A stretch of DNA of 64,000 bases, taken from assembly GCF_020400825.1 (NCBI RefSeq), contig NZ_JAINVH010000026.1, positions 1-64,000 of the forward strand. The letters are read 5' to 3'. Made by a program: the position numbers and the translations under genes. The notes under the pieces were generated by a model that had not been told where the DNA came from, searched no databases, and saw nothing but the letters and a program-made list of their open reading frames with translations. The first letter of the stretch is position 1. Each line of letters opens with the position of its first letter. Below, piece after piece: positions 63,227 through 64,000 of this stretch. Origin of the DNA: Streptomyces sp. HPF1205 (GTDB lineage Bacteria > Actinomycetota > Actinomycetes > Streptomycetales > Streptomycetaceae).

Positions 63227-64000
63227 TCAGCGTTCCGTGGCGCGGTGCACGAACTCCACGAGGCGGGTCAGCTTGTCCGGGTCGGTGCTGGGCATCACGC
63301 CGTGTCCGAGGTTGAAGACGTGGCCGCCCCCGGCGGCGGTCACGGCCGCGGCGGACTCCAGCACCTCCCGGGCCTTCGCCTCGACGGCCGCCGTCGGGGC
63401 GAACAGCACCGTCGGGTCGAGGTTGCCCTGCAGCGCCTTGCCGGGCCCGACCCGGCGGGCCGCCTCGTCCAGCGGCACCCGCCAGTCGACGCCGACCACG
63501 TCGGCGCCCGCCTCGCCCATCAGGCGCAGCAGTTCGCCGGTGCCGACGCCGAAGTGGATGCGCGGGACACCGTAGGAGGCGACCGCGTCGAAGACCTTCG
63601 CCGAGGCGGGCATCACGTACCGCTCGTAGTCGACGGGGGCCAGCGCCCCGGCCCAGGAGTCGAAGAGCTGGACCGCGCTCGCGCCCGCCTCGATCTGCAC
63701 CTTCAGGAACGCGGCGGTGATCTCCGCGAGCCGGTCCAGCAGCGCGGACCACAGCTCGGGCTCGCCGTACATCATGGCCTTGGTGTGCTCGTACGTGCGC
63801 GAGGGCCCGCCCTCGATGAGGTAGCTGGCCAGGGTGAAGGGCGCGCCCGCGAACCCGATGAGGGGGGTGGCGTCCAGTTCGCCCGTGAGCATGCCGACGG
63901 CCTCGGTGACGTACGGGACGTCGTCCGGCTCCAGGTCGCGCAGCCGGTCCAGGTCCGCGCGGCCGCGGATCGGCTCGGCGACGACCGGGCCCACGCCGGG
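63227..64000 (-). CDS. hemE: uroporphyrinogen decarboxylase, 5' end outside window
   Basis: About 258 C-terminal residues are visible; the N-terminal third lies beyond the right edge. [65 protein letters not shown] and [19 protein letters not shown] are the family motifs. It decarboxylates uroporphyrinogen III to coproporphyrinogen III, the substrate of the hemY product nearby. Confidence 0.95.
   Translation of the reverse strand, partial: PGVGPVVAEPIRGRADLDRLRDLEPDDVPYVTEAVGMLTGELDATPLIGFAGAPFTLASYLIEGGPSRTYEHTKAMMYGEPELWSALLDRLAEITAAFLKVQIEAGASAVQLFDSWAGALAPVDYERYVMPASAKVFDAVASYGVPRIHFGVGTGELLRLMGEAGADVVGVDWRVPLDEAARRVGPGKALQGNLDPTVLFAPTAAVEAKAREVLESAAAVTAAGGGHVFNLGHGVMPSTDPDKLTRLVEFVHRATER

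Overview
The window is about 72-74% G+C with codon use strongly biased to G/C in third positions, mostly short intergenic gaps and many GTG starts. Gene content is typical of a soil actinobacterium of the family Streptomycetaceae: an AfsQ-like two-component system, a sulfite reductase operon with a cysteine-rich leader peptide, murC outside the division cluster, coproporphyrin-type heme genes, and an SAV2148-type HEPN protein. It looks like chromosomal backbone of a Streptomyces or close relative. I see no phage, plasmid, insertion sequence, CRISPR, rRNA or tRNA.

Layout. 1-10.5 kb: a variable stretch with an alpha/beta hydrolase, a membrane permease behind a CsoR-type palindrome, a secreted pectate lyase divergent from a zinc alcohol dehydrogenase, a TetR regulator with its palindrome and a coupled small protein, an MFS pump and a lipoprotein deacetylase, then a gene-poor gap. 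10.5-18 kb: a DUF5959-like protein; a translationally coupled response regulator / histidine kinase / GerMN lipoprotein operon; a divergent DUF3152 protein with a metzincin-like zinc motif; a secreted protein and a cytochrome P450. 18-26.5 kb: an orphan CATASP-like small protein, DUF427, VOC, AraC, a YihY/BrkB membrane protein and an AidB-like acyl-CoA dehydrogenase that diverge from an 18-bp gap, a GAF regulator and a GNAT acetyltransferase.

26.5-36.5 kb is the sulfur-assimilation island: leader peptide, cysI, a small zinc ribbon, cysH, cysC, cysD, cysN, a sulfonate-type ABC importer and a sirohydrochlorin chelatase, nearly all with overlapping stop/start codons. Together they import a sulfur source, activate and reduce sulfate to sulfide, and make the siroheme that sulfite reductase needs. 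36.6-44 kb: an MMPL transporter with a strong terminator, an ECF sigma factor whose 3' end overlaps a STAS-domain gene, an APH-type kinase, a DnaQ-like exonuclease and the HEPN protein.

44-51 kb: glgX, treY and treZ debranch glycogen-type glucans and convert the chains to trehalose, followed by a small zinc ribbon. 51-57 kb: PPK2, a ZapE-type ATPase, a RibD-C reductase, a USP-like protein, murC and msrB. 57-64 kb: a Pth2-type hydrolase, a quinone oxidoreductase with a divergent HxlR regulator, and heme genes hemQ, hemY and the truncated hemE around a DUF4349 lipoprotein.

The observations I rate highest are the cysteine leader peptide, the compact bidirectional (apparently leaderless) promoter between yihY and aidB, the HEPN protein with an intact RX6H motif, the orphan CATASP-like gene, the regulator/lipoprotein/metalloprotease-like module with a near-match AfsQ1 box, and the CsoR-type operator in front of a His-tailed permease.
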